From IMG/VR virus record IMGVR_UViG_3300037502_001818, positions 1 through 35,007 of that record: DNA of 35,007 nucleotides, one strand, 5' to 3'. This DNA comes from a virus. Below are positions 23,064 to 29,480 of this stretch, in pieces. The position numbers and the translations under genes were made by a program. The notes under the pieces were generated by a model that saw only the letters and a list, made by a program, of their open reading frames with translations, was not told the origin of the DNA and searched no databases. Numbering within the stretch: position 1 is the first letter of the stretch; every line of letters starts with the position of its first letter.

Positions 23064-23388
23064 CCCGATCACAGGCGCGGCAATCGCCCGCAAGGTCTGG
23101 CAGGCAATCGGCATCCGTGGCGCTATCGCTATCGGCCTTGCTGTTGCGCTGCCGATCCACGGCTGCACCGAATACCGCCAAGGCTATCGGGAAGGCGTGG
23201 CGAGCGTTGAAGCCCGCCTACGGGCTGCAGAAGCGGAAAGCCTCAAGAAGGCCGCTATCGCAGCGCGCAAGGCTGACGAGGCAGGCGAGCAACGGGCGCT
23301 TGTCGAAGCGGAAACGCGGGCGGCTGATCTGAAGGCTATCGAGCGGGCGGAAGCGGAGGGCGGCAATGCCTTGGACAGCCTGTTCTGA
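23056..23388 (+). CDS. Inner-membrane spanin (Rz-like)
   Basis: 110 aa from the ATG at 23056, chosen because it overlaps the previous gene and gives the TM segment near the N-terminus (GIRGAIAIGLAVALPIHG, about residues 18-35). A long charged coiled coil follows (VEARLRAAEAESLKKAAIAA, then RKADEAGEQRALVEAETRAA), the layout of i-spanins that span the periplasm. It is followed by a lipoprotein, as expected for a two-gene spanin system that fuses inner and outer membranes at lysis. Confidence 0.75.
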   Translation: MLDPITGAAIARKVWQAIGIRGAIAIGLAVALPIHGCTEYRQGYREGVASVEARLRAAEAESLKKAAIAARKADEAGEQRALVEAETRAADLKAIERAEAEGGNALDSLF

Positions 23389-23504
23389 TGGGTGGGGGTG
23401 AAGACCCTGTGACCCCCGGCACGGGAGGCTTGCTAGAAGCCTCGCCCGCTGGTGCGCTGCTAGGCAAGCGTGCGGTGTTCTATTGTCAGAATTTTAACAC
23501 GTGA
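23388..23504 (+). CDS. Small hypothetical protein, 38 aa
   Basis: TGATG overlap with the spanin. The peptide MGGGEDPVTPGTGGLLEASP continues AGALLGKRAVFYCQNFNT. No membrane segment. It fills the space between the two spanin genes and its end carries the GAGG ribosome site of the next gene. Evidence is only overlap and position. Confidence 0.4.
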   Translation: MGGGEDPVTPGTGGLLEASPAGALLGKRAVFYCQNFNT

Positions 23505-23512
23505 GGCCCGTC

Positions 23513-23821
23513 ATGTCAAAGAAACTGGCTTTCCTTTACGCGTTGCCCCTGTGCCTCACCGCCTGCGGCCCCAAGCCGATCACGGTAAACGCCCCGTCGC
23601 CGCCTGCGTCCTACATGGTGTGTGAGGAATTGCCCGCTAGGCCCGATTTAAAGCCGCTGGAAGCGATTGCGTTGCCTGACGGGCGTATGGCCTACCTGAA
23701 GGCGGAAACCGATGCGAGAGACGCTAAAATCGCCCGCTACGTGGTCGAGAGCCGTGCCATCTGGTTCGAGTGCTTCAACAACGCGGCCAAGCTTCGGGAC
23801 TACTACCGTTCGGCGGAGTAA
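23513..23821 (+). CDS. Outer-membrane lipoprotein, putative o-spanin
   Basis: 102 aa from ATG 23513 (GAGG 6 bases upstream); GTG 23501 is an alternative. Clear lipoprotein signal: MSKKLAFLYALPLCLTACGP, lipobox LTAC with the acylated Cys at about 17, and no Asp at +2, so outer-membrane sorting. The mature part starts Pro-rich (KPITVNAPSPPASYMVCEEL), then a helix (DARDAKIARYVVESRAIWFE). Following an i-spanin, it is probably the o-spanin partner, though longer than lambda Rz1. Confidence 0.68.
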   Translation: MSKKLAFLYALPLCLTACGPKPITVNAPSPPASYMVCEELPARPDLKPLEAIALPDGRMAYLKAETDARDAKIARYVVESRAIWFECFNNAAKLRDYYRSAE

Positions 23822-23875
23822 TTTGCCAACCCCTTGAAAATCCGCTAACCACGGCGAAACAGCAAGGGGAAAGCA

Positions 23876-25027
23876 ATGCCCAATCCCGGACTCACAAAAG
23901 ACGAAATGTTGGAGGCCCTGCGATGGGTTTCCGAATACGGCTCGATCACCGAAGCCGCCCGCGTAATCGGGCTGAACCGCGAAACCCTGCAAAGCCGGGT
24001 CAACAAGGCCCGCGATGAAATAGCCAAAGGCACGCTAGACCCTGACATTGCCACCCGCGTTCCGGCAGGCCACCGCGCAAAGGGCGTTTCGACGCTCTAT
24101 GACGCAGAGGGCAACATCAAGGCGCAATGGGTCAAGACGGATCGGGACGAGCAAGAGGCCGAAAAGGCCCGCGAGATAGCTTTGCAAGCGATGTGCGCAG
24201 ACATCCCGCGCGAACCTCTAGTTCCCCCACCCGTGGCCTGCTTGGCCGATCTATGCACCCTCTACACTTGGACTGACTACCACGTCGGCATGCTCGCTTG
24301 GCGCAAGGAAAACCTAGAGGCCGATTGGGATAACGGGATAGCTGAAAGCATGGGCCTTGCGGCAATGCAGTATCTTGTATCCGCTAGCCCCGCCAGCGCG
24401 CGCGGCATCGTCAACATTCAAGGCGACTTTCTGCATTGGGACGGCCTGACAGCTATAACGCCGACGCATGGGCATGTTCTTGATGCTGACGGGCGTTTCG
24501 GTAAGGTTGTAGACGTAGCAATCCGGCTGATCCGTTCGCTAGTCCGCCTAGCCCTACAAAAGCATCAGCATGTCACGCTGCTGATTTGTGAAGGCAATCA
24601 CGACATTGCTTCGAGCCTATGGCTGCGCAAGATGTTTGGCGCGCTTTATGAAGACGAACCGCGCATCACGGTTCATGACAGCGAATTGCCTTACTACGCA
24701 ATCCAGCATGGCGAAGTTCTGCTGGGCTTTCACCACGGCCATCTTCGCAAGAACGAGCAACTGCCTTCGCTTTTCGCGGCTCAATTCCGTGAACTTTGGG
24801 GACAGTGCAAGCGCGTTTACATTCATACGGGACACCGCCACCATAAGGATGTGAAAGACCATCCTGGCGCTCGGGTAATCCAGCACCCCACGCTAGCGGC
24901 CAGAGACGCGCACGCATCGCGCGGCGGGTGGATCAGTGACCGCGAGATTACGGCCATAACCTATAGCAAGAAGGCATGGGCGGGTGACGTAAACTGGACG
25001 CCCGAAATGCTTGAATCCGCTGCATGA
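23876..25027 (+). CDS. HTH-fused calcineurin-like metallophosphoesterase
   Basis: 383 aa, start preceded by AAGGGGAAAGCA. N-terminal helix-turn-helix (EALRWVSEYGSITEAARVIG, then LNRETLQSRVNKA; residues 12-46). The catalytic domain has all metal-binding motifs: D-x-H in TDYHVG (134-136), GD in NIQGDFLHWDG (183-184), GNHD (240-243), and HHGH (286-289) with HTGHRHH. SbcD/Mre11-like phosphoesterases act on DNA ends, but phage versions with an HTH have no proven substrate. It lies alone after the lysis genes, with a 54-base gap before it. Confidence 0.85.
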   Translation: MPNPGLTKDEMLEALRWVSEYGSITEAARVIGLNRETLQSRVNKARDEIAKGTLDPDIATRVPAGHRAKGVSTLYDAEGNIKAQWVKTDRDEQEAEKAREIALQAMCADIPREPLVPPPVACLADLCTLYTWTDYHVGMLAWRKENLEADWDNGIAESMGLAAMQYLVSASPASARGIVNIQGDFLHWDGLTAITPTHGHVLDADGRFGKVVDVAIRLIRSLVRLALQKHQHVTLLICEGNHDIASSLWLRKMFGALYEDEPRITVHDSELPYYAIQHGEVLLGFHHGHLRKNEQLPSLFAAQFRELWGQCKRVYIHTGHRHHKDVKDHPGARVIQHPTLAARDAHASRGGWISDREITAITYSKKAWAGDVNWTPEMLESAA

Positions 25028-25043
25028 ATCTGCCATAAATAGC

Positions 25044-25086
25044 GGGCCGCGAAGGTGCGCTAACACCGCCACGGCCCTAACCACAA
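25044..25086 (+). promoter_or_regulatory. Conserved stem-loop leader of HNH gene (copy 2)
   Basis: GGGCCG (25044-25049) pairs with CGGCCC (25072-25077) and GGTG (25054-25057) with CACC (25064-25067), followed by TAACCACAA. The same order of stems, the same CACCGCCA word and the same tail occur at 350-390 before another HNH gene. The upstream TGCCATAAATAGCGGG also resembles the TGCCACTATGCGGG of copy 1 and may hold a weak -10. Confidence 0.58.
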
Positions 25087-25106
25087 TGATCGTGCGAGGA
25101 TCAACC

Positions 25107-25733
25107 ATGGCTGACGAGTCTCTTAAAACGTGCGCGGATTGTAAGCAAGCGCAGCCTCTCTCTTGCTACTACAAGGCCGCCAGCAATGCAGACGGCCTGC
25201 TATCTAGGTGTAAGCAGTGTTACAGCTTAAAGTGCAAAGAGTATCGGCTGAGGAATGCCGAGAAGATAAAGGCGCAAAAACGCAGGGCATACGAACAGGA
25301 CAGGCAGAATCCGGATTATCTCGCCAAAATCAAAGCCTACCAAGAAGCGAACAAAGAGCGCAAGCGCGAGTATGATCGCGATTACCGCGAGCGCACCAAG
25401 GATAAGCAAGATCATTGGTCAAAGGAATGGGTTGCAAAGAACCCTGACAAGCGCCGAGCCATCTTACGAAACTACAAGGCTCGGCGACGGGCGCAAGAAT
25501 CTGGCGGCGTTTCGACTGCGGCGCTAGCGGCGTGGACGTTACAGCAAAAAAAGGTCTGCTACTGGTGCGGCAGTAAGTGCGCAAAAGGGTTCCACGTGGA
25601 TCACTATGTCCCTTTGTGCAAGGGCGGAAAGCATGAGATTGGCAACCTCGTCATTGCCTGCGCCCCGTGCAATCTTCGGAAGAACCTGAAAGACCCTTTC
25701 GACTTTGCGCGCCAAGTAGGGAGACTGTTATGA
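25107..25733 (+). CDS. HNH endonuclease with N-terminal zinc finger
   Basis: 208 aa. The start at 25107 follows GAGGA; in-frame ATGs at 25011 and 25086 lie in or before the leader. N-terminus: CADCKQAQPLSCYYKAASNA and SRCKQC (CxxC...CxxC). Middle: a very basic coiled coil (KIKAYQEANKERKREYDRDY). C-terminus: the nuclease core YWCGSKC, GFHVDHYVPLCKGGKHEIGN and LVIACAPCNLRKN, with the catalytic VDH and zinc Cys pairs. A probable mobile endonuclease, of a different subfamily from those at 408 and 8939. Confidence 0.88.
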   Translation: MADESLKTCADCKQAQPLSCYYKAASNADGLLSRCKQCYSLKCKEYRLRNAEKIKAQKRRAYEQDRQNPDYLAKIKAYQEANKERKREYDRDYRERTKDKQDHWSKEWVAKNPDKRRAILRNYKARRRAQESGGVSTAALAAWTLQQKKVCYWCGSKCAKGFHVDHYVPLCKGGKHEIGNLVIACAPCNLRKNLKDPFDFARQVGRLL

Positions 25734-25897
25734 CCAACGCCGAACTCGCCCGCCGCCTAGCCGACTTGCTCGACGACTGCGTGATACCCAGCGACAACGA
25801 AAAGCCCCTGCGCCTGATGCTGCTGCATGGGCTTAGGGCTTGTGGTGATCCGCACTTCAAGGAAGAGGCCGAGTTGCTTTGCCGGATGCTGGATTAG
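25730..25897 (+). CDS. Small hypothetical protein, 55 aa
   Basis: ATGA overlap with the HNH gene and AGGGAGA ahead. The helical acidic product (MTNAELARRLADLLDDCVIP, then KPLRLMLLHGLRACGDPHFK) has no recognised family. Its TAG stop at 25895-25897 is interleaved with the TAA stop of a minus-strand frame, marking the convergent boundary with the minus-strand operon. Confidence 0.6.
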   Translation: MTNAELARRLADLLDDCVIPSDNEKPLRLMLLHGLRACGDPHFKEEAELLCRMLD

Positions 25898-25944
25898 GCA
25901 CGCATAATCTCGCTGTCAGGCACAAGGACGCGGCGAGAGGTCAT
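25894..25944 (-). pseudogene. 16-codon minus-strand remnant at operon end
   Basis: Read from 25944, ATGA-overlapping the stop of the gene upstream on the minus strand, and ending at 25894. The peptide is MTSRRVLVPDSEIMRA. It looks like the intact start of a longer gene cut off where the plus-strand HNH/55-aa block meets it. A genuine micro-peptide is possible. Confidence 0.35.
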
Positions 25945-26279
25945 GGGCGGGCCTCGGCATTAAACCGATCATAGAACCGCTCTTCGCCGCACGTGCAATG
26001 CCAGCCATGCGCGCGCAGATGCTCGACAAGGCGGTTTGCCTCTTTCACGGTCAGCCAGTATCGGTTCCAGCACCAGTTGCCGACCCAATGCTTGCTTTCA
26101 ACAAACACGAATGACTTCCTGTGGATGCGAAAGCCGCCGAGAAGTTCCGTGAAGGTTACATCGCTGCCGTGGCGCGTCTCGATATCGTTGCTGTCTATTG
26201 CGCCCATTGCGACCTTGCCAGCGAATAGGCCATTGTCAGGGTCATTACACGCGAAGTCCACAGGGATTAGCTTCCCCAT
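25941..26279 (-). CDS. Hypothetical protein of minus-strand operon, 112 aa
   Basis: The start at 26279 (ATG) has AGGGG just upstream; a GTG at 26282 overlaps the previous stop and is the alternative. The product has a folded, aromatic-rich centre (FRIHRKSFVFVESKHWVGNW, then CWNRYWLTVKEANRLVEHLR) and a late HCTCGEERFYDRF with two Cys. No family recognised. Last complete gene of the operon. Confidence 0.62.
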   Translation of the reverse strand: MGKLIPVDFACNDPDNGLFAGKVAMGAIDSNDIETRHGSDVTFTELLGGFRIHRKSFVFVESKHWVGNWCWNRYWLTVKEANRLVEHLRAHGWHCTCGEERFYDRFNAEARP

Positions 26280-26653
26280 CACCCCTCCCCTTCGTTCGGC
26301 GCTGCGGGAAGGGGCATCCAGCCTTCAAGTTCGCCGCCTGAGACCCCGCCAAAGCCGGGGAACAAGGCCCAGCCAAGATCATAGCCGCTGCCCGATGACA
26401 CACCTTCATGGAAGGCAACAAAGCACCTGCCTGCGTAGTGCCTGAAATGGCTGTCGGCAAAAGCATCATCGCGCACCTTTACCAGAACGTGAGTGCGATC
26501 CCTCGGCGCGCTGGCAATGTCCTGCCACCCCGGCACAACCGCAAGGCCAAGGGCTTCGATGCGGTCGGCGGCTTCTGCCAGCAACGGGTCTGGCGCATAA
26601 TGCAGCTCGTCATAGGTGAATCTGTCACGCAGCCGCTTCACTAGGTCGGTCAT
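26279..26653 (-). CDS. DUF551-like protein, 124 aa
   Basis: Start at 26653 overlaps the previous stop (ATGA). N-terminal coiled coil (MTDLVKRLRDRFTYDELHYA, then LLAEAADRIEALG), followed by WQDIASAPRDRTHVLVKVRD and ending GGELEGWMPLPAAP. The WMPLP ending with a GWQDI / APRD start is the hallmark of DUF551 proteins found in the accessory genes of many temperate and virulent phages. Function unknown. Confidence 0.75.
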   Translation of the reverse strand: MTDLVKRLRDRFTYDELHYAPDPLLAEAADRIEALGLAVVPGWQDIASAPRDRTHVLVKVRDDAFADSHFRHYAGRCFVAFHEGVSSGSGYDLGWALFPGFGGVSGGELEGWMPLPAAPNEGEG

Positions 26654-26751
26654 GACAGCCACCCCCAGACAAGCGCGCCAACGGCGATCCAAAAGCACAC
26701 GCCCAGCGCCAGCAACACTTGGCATCCACGCGGGTCGAAGTCGTCATTCAT
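26650..26751 (-). CDS. Single-TM micro-protein, 33 aa
   Basis: ATGA overlaps at both ends. The peptide starts MNDDFDPRGC and then forms one membrane segment (QVLLALGVCFWIAVGALVWG). Chain of overlaps and composition make it likely real. Possible membrane effector such as a superinfection-exclusion peptide; inference only. Confidence 0.55.
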   Translation of the reverse strand: MNDDFDPRGCQVLLALGVCFWIAVGALVWGWLS

Positions 26752-26831
26752 AGTCCAATCCTCTCAACAATAGCGGGAAGCGACGGCACCAGCATCCCGC
26801 AGACAAATAGGGTGGCGAACAGGCGGGTCAC
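26748..26831 (-). CDS. Single-TM micro-protein, 27 aa, GTG start
   Basis: A GTG at 26831 overlaps the previous stop (GTGA) and has GGAGG 8 bases upstream, so it is preferred to the in-frame ATG at 26846. The product (TRLFATLFVCGMLVPSLPAI, then VERIGL) is nearly all one hydrophobic segment. Ends in an ATGA overlap with the next gene. Confidence 0.5.
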   Translation of the reverse strand: MTRLFATLFVCGMLVPSLPAIVERIGL

Positions 26832-26944
26832 GGCATCGGCCTCCATGCAAAGTCCCAAATCCCGTGCCCGCCCATCACGGCGAACAGGATCACGATCAGC
26901 GCAATCGTGGCGAGCAAGATGCGCGTTTCGGTTGACGCGCTCAT
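26828..26944 (-). CDS. Single-TM micro-protein, 38 aa
   Basis: Start at 26944 overlaps the previous stop (ATGA). The product starts MSASTETR, has a strong membrane segment (ILLATIALIVILFAVMGG) and ends HGIWDFAWRPMP. It is the first of three consecutive one-pass micro-proteins in this operon. Confidence 0.58.
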   Translation of the reverse strand: MSASTETRILLATIALIVILFAVMGGHGIWDFAWRPMP

Positions 26945-27132
26945 GCTGCACCACCTTGCACACCGCGAAGGTGCGCAATCATCTCGGCAATCGCCTGCGG
27001 TTCCTGACGCGCAATTTCGGGCGTGATCGACTGAACGGCGCGCCAAGCCTTCACGGAAGCATCCTCCCGCCACGGCGCAAACTGTTCGGCGGCTGCGGCA
27101 TCACAGGCCGCGACTGTGCGAAGTCTCGTCAT
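26941..27132 (-). CDS. Small hypothetical protein, 63 aa
   Basis: Start at 27132 with an excellent ribosome site (AAAGGAGAG) and ATGA overlap with the gene before. The helical soluble product (TVAACDAAAAEQFAPWREDA, then SVKAWRAVQSITPEIARQEP) is not recognised. Confidence 0.62.
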   Translation of the reverse strand: MTRLRTVAACDAAAAEQFAPWREDASVKAWRAVQSITPEIARQEPQAIAEMIAHLRGVQGGAA

Positions 27133-27350
27133 TGCTTGCTCTCCTTTGCGATAATCTCGCGGGCTTGTTCGAGATAGTAATTCCGAAGGCCTGCCGCTTC
27201 CAGCCAATCGGCAAAGTCGTCGCGCCAGTCGTTATCGAGATCGAACGTTTCCAGTTCGTAGCCGTCGCAATGCAAAATCTCCTCGCGCTCGTATTCAAGG
27301 ACTTCGTAATCCTCGCGGGCAAGCAGGTCTGCCAGTTCTTCAATTTCCAT
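27129..27350 (-). CDS. Acidic protein, first gene of minus-strand operon, 73 aa
   Basis: Start at 27350, preceded by AAAGGAGAAACGTT; the in-frame ATG at 27383 has no such site. The product is very acidic (MEIEELADLLAREDYEVLEY, then EREEILHCDGYELETFDLDN and DWRDDFADWLEAAGLRNYYL) and could mimic nucleic acid, as small acidic early phage proteins often do. That is inference. It is read away from the divergent control region and is probably the most strongly expressed gene of the operon. Confidence 0.68.
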   Translation of the reverse strand: MEIEELADLLAREDYEVLEYEREEILHCDGYELETFDLDNDWRDDFADWLEAAGLRNYYLEQAREIIAKESKQ

Positions 27351-27468
27351 AACGTTTCTCCTTTGCTGACACCTTTCTGCCATCGCCCCATGGTGATGTC
27401 AAACACATTTTTGCTATTGCCATGATGTTTTTTGTGGCTTATCCATAGCGCAGCACGAAAGGAGACGT
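27351..27468. promoter_or_regulatory. Divergent control region
   Basis: 118 bases without a gene separate the minus-strand operon from the rightward early operon. A perfect TTGACA on the minus strand (27402-27397) has only a poor -10 (CAGAAA) 17 bases on. On the plus strand, TTGCCA (27417-27422), 17 bases, TATCCA (27440-27445) is a weak candidate. An inverted pair TGACACC (27368-27374) / GGTG-TGTCA (27392-27400) flanks the minus start region and could be an operator. The stretch 27400-27440 is AT-rich and contains TTATCCATA (27439-27447), one base from a DnaA box. Confidence 0.5.
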
Positions 27469-27594
27469 ATGGGCAACAATATCCCCCAACGCTGGCTAGA
27501 CCAGCATAACGCAAAGGTGGCGGCGCAAATGGCCGAACACCGCATTGAAGCATGGATCAGGAAGGAGCTGGGCGATGACAATGACCCGATTTGA
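27469..27594 (+). CDS. Small helical protein opening the early operon, 41 aa
   Basis: ATG at 27469 after AAAGGAGACGT. Product MGNNIPQRWLDQHNAKVAAQ continues MAEHRIEAWIRKELGD. It overlaps the next gene by 20 bases. Not recognised. Confidence 0.6.
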   Translation: MGNNIPQRWLDQHNAKVAAQMAEHRIEAWIRKELGDDNDPI

Positions 27595-27733
27595 CGAAGC
27601 CGTGACCCGTTCAGAGGAAGCGCATCGGCAATACATGAGGGACGCAAGCGACCAACTGCTTGAGCGTATCCGTGCCGCCCGTGAGGGCCGCGAACCCGGA
27701 AGCCCGCAATTCGTATTTTGGAGTATGCTGTGA
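27575..27733 (+). CDS. Small charged helical protein, 52 aa
   Basis: ATG at 27575 has AAGGAG about 8 bases upstream, inside the previous gene. The product (TRFDEAVTRSEEAHRQYMRD, then ASDQLLERIRAAREGREPG) is a probable coiled coil. Its stop overlaps the GTG of the next gene (GTGA). Confidence 0.6.
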   Translation: MTMTRFDEAVTRSEEAHRQYMRDASDQLLERIRAAREGREPGSPQFVFWSML

Positions 27734-28476
27734 GTGAAGCTATCGTTATCGGTTGGGAATTGGAAACTCGCCACCGTCACGTTCTAGTTGACCTGCGGGA
27801 CGGCTGGCAGAAGGCACCGTTGCGCGGCAAGATTAGGGCAAGCATGATTTGCCGTAACCTTGCCAAGCGCGGTCTATTGCGTGAACGCCGCATCAAGGAC
27901 GCATATCTGTTTTGCCTGACCCCTCTTGGCTGTCAGGTGCAAAAGGAAATCCGCAAGGGCCTTCCGCCTAAGCCGCGTGGTTGCCGGCCGGAGTATGAGC
28001 CGACCGATGAGCAGTATGCAATTCTTGACCGCGCCTGCGAGATGTTCGGGGTGAAGCCCGAGGCTGTTTACCAGCGCAACCGCAAGCAAATCATGCAAGA
28101 TGTCCGCCAGTCGGTAGTCATGGCGCTGCATCGCAAGTGGCCCGAAATGCCATACAAGGCGATGGTCAAAGTCCTTGGCCGTGACGATCATTCGATGGCT
28201 ATCTATTGGCTGAACGCGGGAATGAAGCGCATCGAGCGAGAGGAGTGGCTTGCCGAGGTGGTGGCGGAACTGTGCGGCGAAGAACCGCCTAAGCCTAAGC
28301 CGATTGACCAGAAGAAGCTTGCAGACTTCTGGAGCGAGAAAGAGGCGAGCATTGCCGAGCTGATGGCGATGGAGGACGCTATGGAAGAATACGAGTCGCG
28401 GGATGAGCGCGCTGCCATGAAGGAGTTTAGCGACAACTTGCTGGCTGCGATTATCAGCGCGAGGATGGCGGCGTGA
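27730..28476 (+). CDS. Winged-helix plus DnaA-domain-IV-like DNA-binding protein
   Basis: 248 aa, GTG start at 27730 overlapping the previous stop with GGAG upstream. N-terminal half: a winged-helix-like domain (KIRASMICRNLAKRGLLRER, then RIKDAYLFCLTPLGCQVQKE). Residues about 95-170: a helical domain like the DnaA C-terminal DNA-binding domain (MFGVKPEAVYQRNRKQIMQD, VRQSVVMALHRKWPEMPYKA, then VLGRDDHSMAIYWLNAGMKR), with the DHS signature where DnaA has DHT/DHS. No AAA+ ATPase is present. A Lys/Glu-rich tail follows. Likely an early regulator or origin-binding protein; it may recognise the DnaA-box-like site in the control region. Confidence 0.78.
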   Translation: MSEAIVIGWELETRHRHVLVDLRDGWQKAPLRGKIRASMICRNLAKRGLLRERRIKDAYLFCLTPLGCQVQKEIRKGLPPKPRGCRPEYEPTDEQYAILDRACEMFGVKPEAVYQRNRKQIMQDVRQSVVMALHRKWPEMPYKAMVKVLGRDDHSMAIYWLNAGMKRIEREEWLAEVVAELCGEEPPKPKPIDQKKLADFWSEKEASIAELMAMEDAMEEYESRDERAAMKEFSDNLLAAIISARMAA

Positions 28477-28829
28477 TCGTTCTCCCCTTCCCGCCCGCTA
28501 GCCTATCAGGACACGACAAGCGGACTGACTTTGCCCGCGCTAAGCTGGTCAAGGAATGGCGGCAGCTTGCATGGGCCATCACGCTGCAATCCAATCCGCC
28601 TAAGTTTGGAAGCGGTTCGCCTTACACAAAAGAGGGTGACATACCGATAAAAATAGTGTTTATTCCACCCAGCAAACGTGGAGACCGCATGAATTTCCTG
28701 AACCGGCTGAAGCCCGCAATCGACGGGATCGCAGACGCGTTAGGTGTGAATGATGCCCGCTTTGTTCCGAGTATTGAGTTTCGCGAACCGGAAACGCCGG
28801 GGCGTGTAGAGATTAGCATAGGAGAGTAA
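28473..28829 (+). CDS. RusA-like Holliday junction resolvase
   Basis: 118 aa, GTG start overlapping the previous stop (GTGA). The order of segments fits RusA: LPFPPASLSGHDKRT at the start, a strand IPIKIVFIPPSKRGDRMN, the helix NRLKPAIDGIADALGVNDAR with Asp residues of the active site, and PETPGRVEISIGE at the end, as in RusA proteins. It would cut four-way junctions made by recombination, helping to debranch concatemers before packaging. The usual D-x-D-N is changed to GDRMN here. Confidence 0.82.
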   Translation: MIVLPFPPASLSGHDKRTDFARAKLVKEWRQLAWAITLQSNPPKFGSGSPYTKEGDIPIKIVFIPPSKRGDRMNFLNRLKPAIDGIADALGVNDARFVPSIEFREPETPGRVEISIGE

Positions 28830-28830
28830 C

Positions 28831-29469
28831 ATGACGACAACGAAGGACAGCCTTGCATCTGCGATGGCAAAAGCATTTGCGGCTATTGAGGGTGCGACCA
28901 AGAGCGCGAACAACCCGCACTTTAAGAGCAAGTATGCCGACCTTACGAGCGTGATCGAGGCCATCAAGCCTGCGCTGGTGGCTAACGGTTTGTTCTTTAC
29001 GCAATCGCCGCGACCCAATGATAAGGGTGTTGAGATTGAAACCATCCTGCATCATGCCAGCGGTGAGGTGTTTAGCCTTGGCAGCCTGTTTGTTCCTGCG
29101 GACAAGAACAACGCGCAGGCATTCGGCTCGGCTCTCACCTATGCCCGTCGCTATGCGCTGGTTACGGCGTTCGGTGTGCCTGTTGAGGACGATGATGGCA
29201 ACGCTGCCGCTGCCGCACCGCCGAAGCCTGCACCCAAGGCTAGCGCCGCGCAAAAGGTGATTGACGAAGGCCAGCTTACCGAACTGCAAACCATGTTCAC
29301 GCACCTTGCCGTGCCGGTTGCTGAGTTCCTGAAGGTTGCCAAGATTGACCGGCTAGACGCGCTTCCCGCCGATTGGTTTGAACGCGCAAAGGCGTGGATT
29401 GACCAGCAAGCCAAGGCCAAACGCGACACACTGGACGATACGCTCGAAGGCGATAAAATCCCGTATTGA
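28831..29469 (+). CDS. erf: Erf-family single-strand annealing protein
   Basis: 212 aa with an AGGAGAG site. The conserved ERF core is clear: AMAKAFAAIEGATKSANNPH, then FKSKYADLTSVIEAIKPALV, NGLFFTQSPRPNDKGVEIET, GEVFSLGSLFVPADKNNAQA and FGSALTYARRYALVTAFGVP. A Pro/Ala linker leads to a small C-terminal domain (EGQLTELQTMFTHLAVPVAE). Erf proteins anneal complementary single strands and promote circularisation and recombination. Neighbouring SSB-like, exonuclease and RusA-like genes complete the set. Confidence 0.93.
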   Translation: MTTTKDSLASAMAKAFAAIEGATKSANNPHFKSKYADLTSVIEAIKPALVANGLFFTQSPRPNDKGVEIETILHHASGEVFSLGSLFVPADKNNAQAFGSALTYARRYALVTAFGVPVEDDDGNAAAAAPPKPAPKASAAQKVIDEGQLTELQTMFTHLAVPVAEFLKVAKIDRLDALPADWFERAKAWIDQQAKAKRDTLDDTLEGDKIPY

Positions 29470-29480
29470 GGAGAGACGCA

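Noticed and set aside
23876-25027. Repressor or lysogeny regulator because of the N-terminal HTH
   Set aside because: The HTH is fused to a full metallophosphoesterase, and no integrase or operator-like context accompanies it.
25898-27350. Plus-strand frames within the minus-strand operon (for example 25993-26445 and 26719-27177)
   Set aside because: They start at random points, carry no ribosome sites and overlap the chained minus-strand genes, which have consistent ATGA/GTGA joints.
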